Source of the DNA: JADKAC01 sp964492065
Lineage (GTDB): Bacteria; Bacteroidota; Bacteroidia; Chitinophagales; BACL12
Assembly: GCA_964492065.1 (NCBI GenBank)
Contig: CAZBHH010000005.1
Coordinates: forward strand, 81,752-145,751
DNA length: 64,000 bases
Direction of reading: 5' to 3'
Position numbers and translations under genes: made by a program. The notes beneath the pieces are model-generated. The model was not told the DNA's origin and did no database searches. It saw nothing but the letters and a program-made list of their open reading frames with translations. The stretch's first letter is position 1; every line of letters begins with the position of its first letter. Positions 63,645-64,000 of this stretch are shown in pieces.

Positions 63645-63998
63645 CTAATTGATAAAAAGCTTTTTGGTAAATTGTTTGTCACCTGCTATTACTGTTGCAA
63701 AATAAATTCCCGTAGGATATGTAGTCATTTCAATTAGCTCATTTTCTGCATTCATCATTTTTGTTATTAATACTTTGCCTTGTATGTCCGCTATTAAAAC
63801 TTCCGCATGAGCAAAATCTTTTAAATAAATATAAATTGATTTATTGAAGCTGTAAGCAGATAATGATTCGTTAAAGGCATTTTCAGCAATACTCACATAA
63901 TGTTCCGTGCTGCCTGCTACTATTGGATGGTCGGGTTGCAATTCATACGCATAATCTTTAATCACCAAAGTTCTTCCTTCGTCTTTTACATCGCAGCG
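63645..63998 (-). CDS. C-terminal end of a T9SS-exported protein, cut by window edge
   Basis: The frame is open to the right-hand end of the window, so the N-terminus lies outside. Visible are about 118 residues: RCDVKDEGRTLVIKDY, a short linker and a type A sorting domain. The sorting domain's typical pieces are YIYLKDFAHAEVLIADIQGK, ENELIEMTTYPTGIYFATV and a final TKKLFIN. The body of the protein and its function cannot be seen. The group II intron fragment ends 12 bp from its stop codon. Confidence 0.85.
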   Translation of the reverse strand, partial: RCDVKDEGRTLVIKDYAYELQPDHPIVAGSTEHYVSIAENAFNESLSAYSFNKSIYIYLKDFAHAEVLIADIQGKVLITKMMNAENELIEMTTYPTGIYFATVIAGDKQFTKKLFIN

Positions 63999-64000
63999 TA

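Overview
The window comes from a member of the Bacteroidota, probably a Chitinophagia- or Saprospiria-like environmental lineage. The evidence is: several proteins with a C-terminal type IX secretion (T9SS) sorting domain and a PorZ homologue; a primary sigma factor of the short Bacteroidota type (289 aa); a TonB-dependent receptor with an N-terminal carboxypeptidase-regulatory-like domain; many lipoproteins; and repeated TAnnTTTG promoter boxes close to start codons. The genus cannot be fixed from sequence alone. No rRNA, tRNA, CRISPR array or complete mobile element was seen.

Layout. 0-1.3 kb: end of a J-domain protein and rpoD, convergent. 1.4-7.8 kb: a metal (probably copper) island with two HMA-domain proteins, a TonB receptor and a HYC_CC_PP-type small protein on the minus strand, divergent from an MbnP-like lipoprotein, an MbnH-like di-heme enzyme and a second di-heme peroxidase. 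7.8-13 kb: a small conserved protein, a cyclophilin lipoprotein, a three-repeat secreted protein, a TraB/GumN-like protein and a DUF3137-type membrane protein. 13-20.7 kb (minus): RND exporter, ileS, DksA-like protein with a Lys/Ala-rich tail, lspA, packed with overlaps. 20.8-38.5 kb: porZ-recO, a glycosyltransferase-like membrane protein, a ferredoxin-NADP reductase-like protein, mfd, an LPG-synthase-like membrane protein, scpA, recQ, mannose-1-phosphate guanylyltransferase, aminotransferase, methyltransferase and omega-amidase.

38.5-64 kb is accessory in character and looks more AT-rich: two NarL/LuxR-type two-component systems, T9SS-exported proteins, three small related lipoproteins, an M6-type metalloprotease, a sulfatase, an SPFH/RHH/thioesterase operon, urocanate hydratase, and the 3' end of a group II intron with an interrupted domain V.

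The main new observation is a set of seven palindromes in the 39-59 kb region. Each is centred 30.5 or 31.5 bp upstream of a -7-like box, where the usual -33 element would be. They fall into three sequence classes: ATCCCAT-N4-ATGGGAT, ATCACAT-N4-ATGTGAT, and TCCA-TT-TGGA. Two classes lie in front of the two response-regulator genes themselves and also in front of nearby exported-protein genes. The third lies in front of two T9SS proteins and a lipoprotein. The pattern suggests local two-component regulons, probably autoregulated, controlling surface and secreted proteins through activator sites that replace the -33 box.

Other points: IleS carries Gly-Ile-His-His in place of the class I HIGH motif; a methanobactin-type MbnP/MbnH pair is embedded in the metal island; a membrane-protein gene has an in-frame stop; and a 57-aa RHH gene is hidden between overlapping neighbours.
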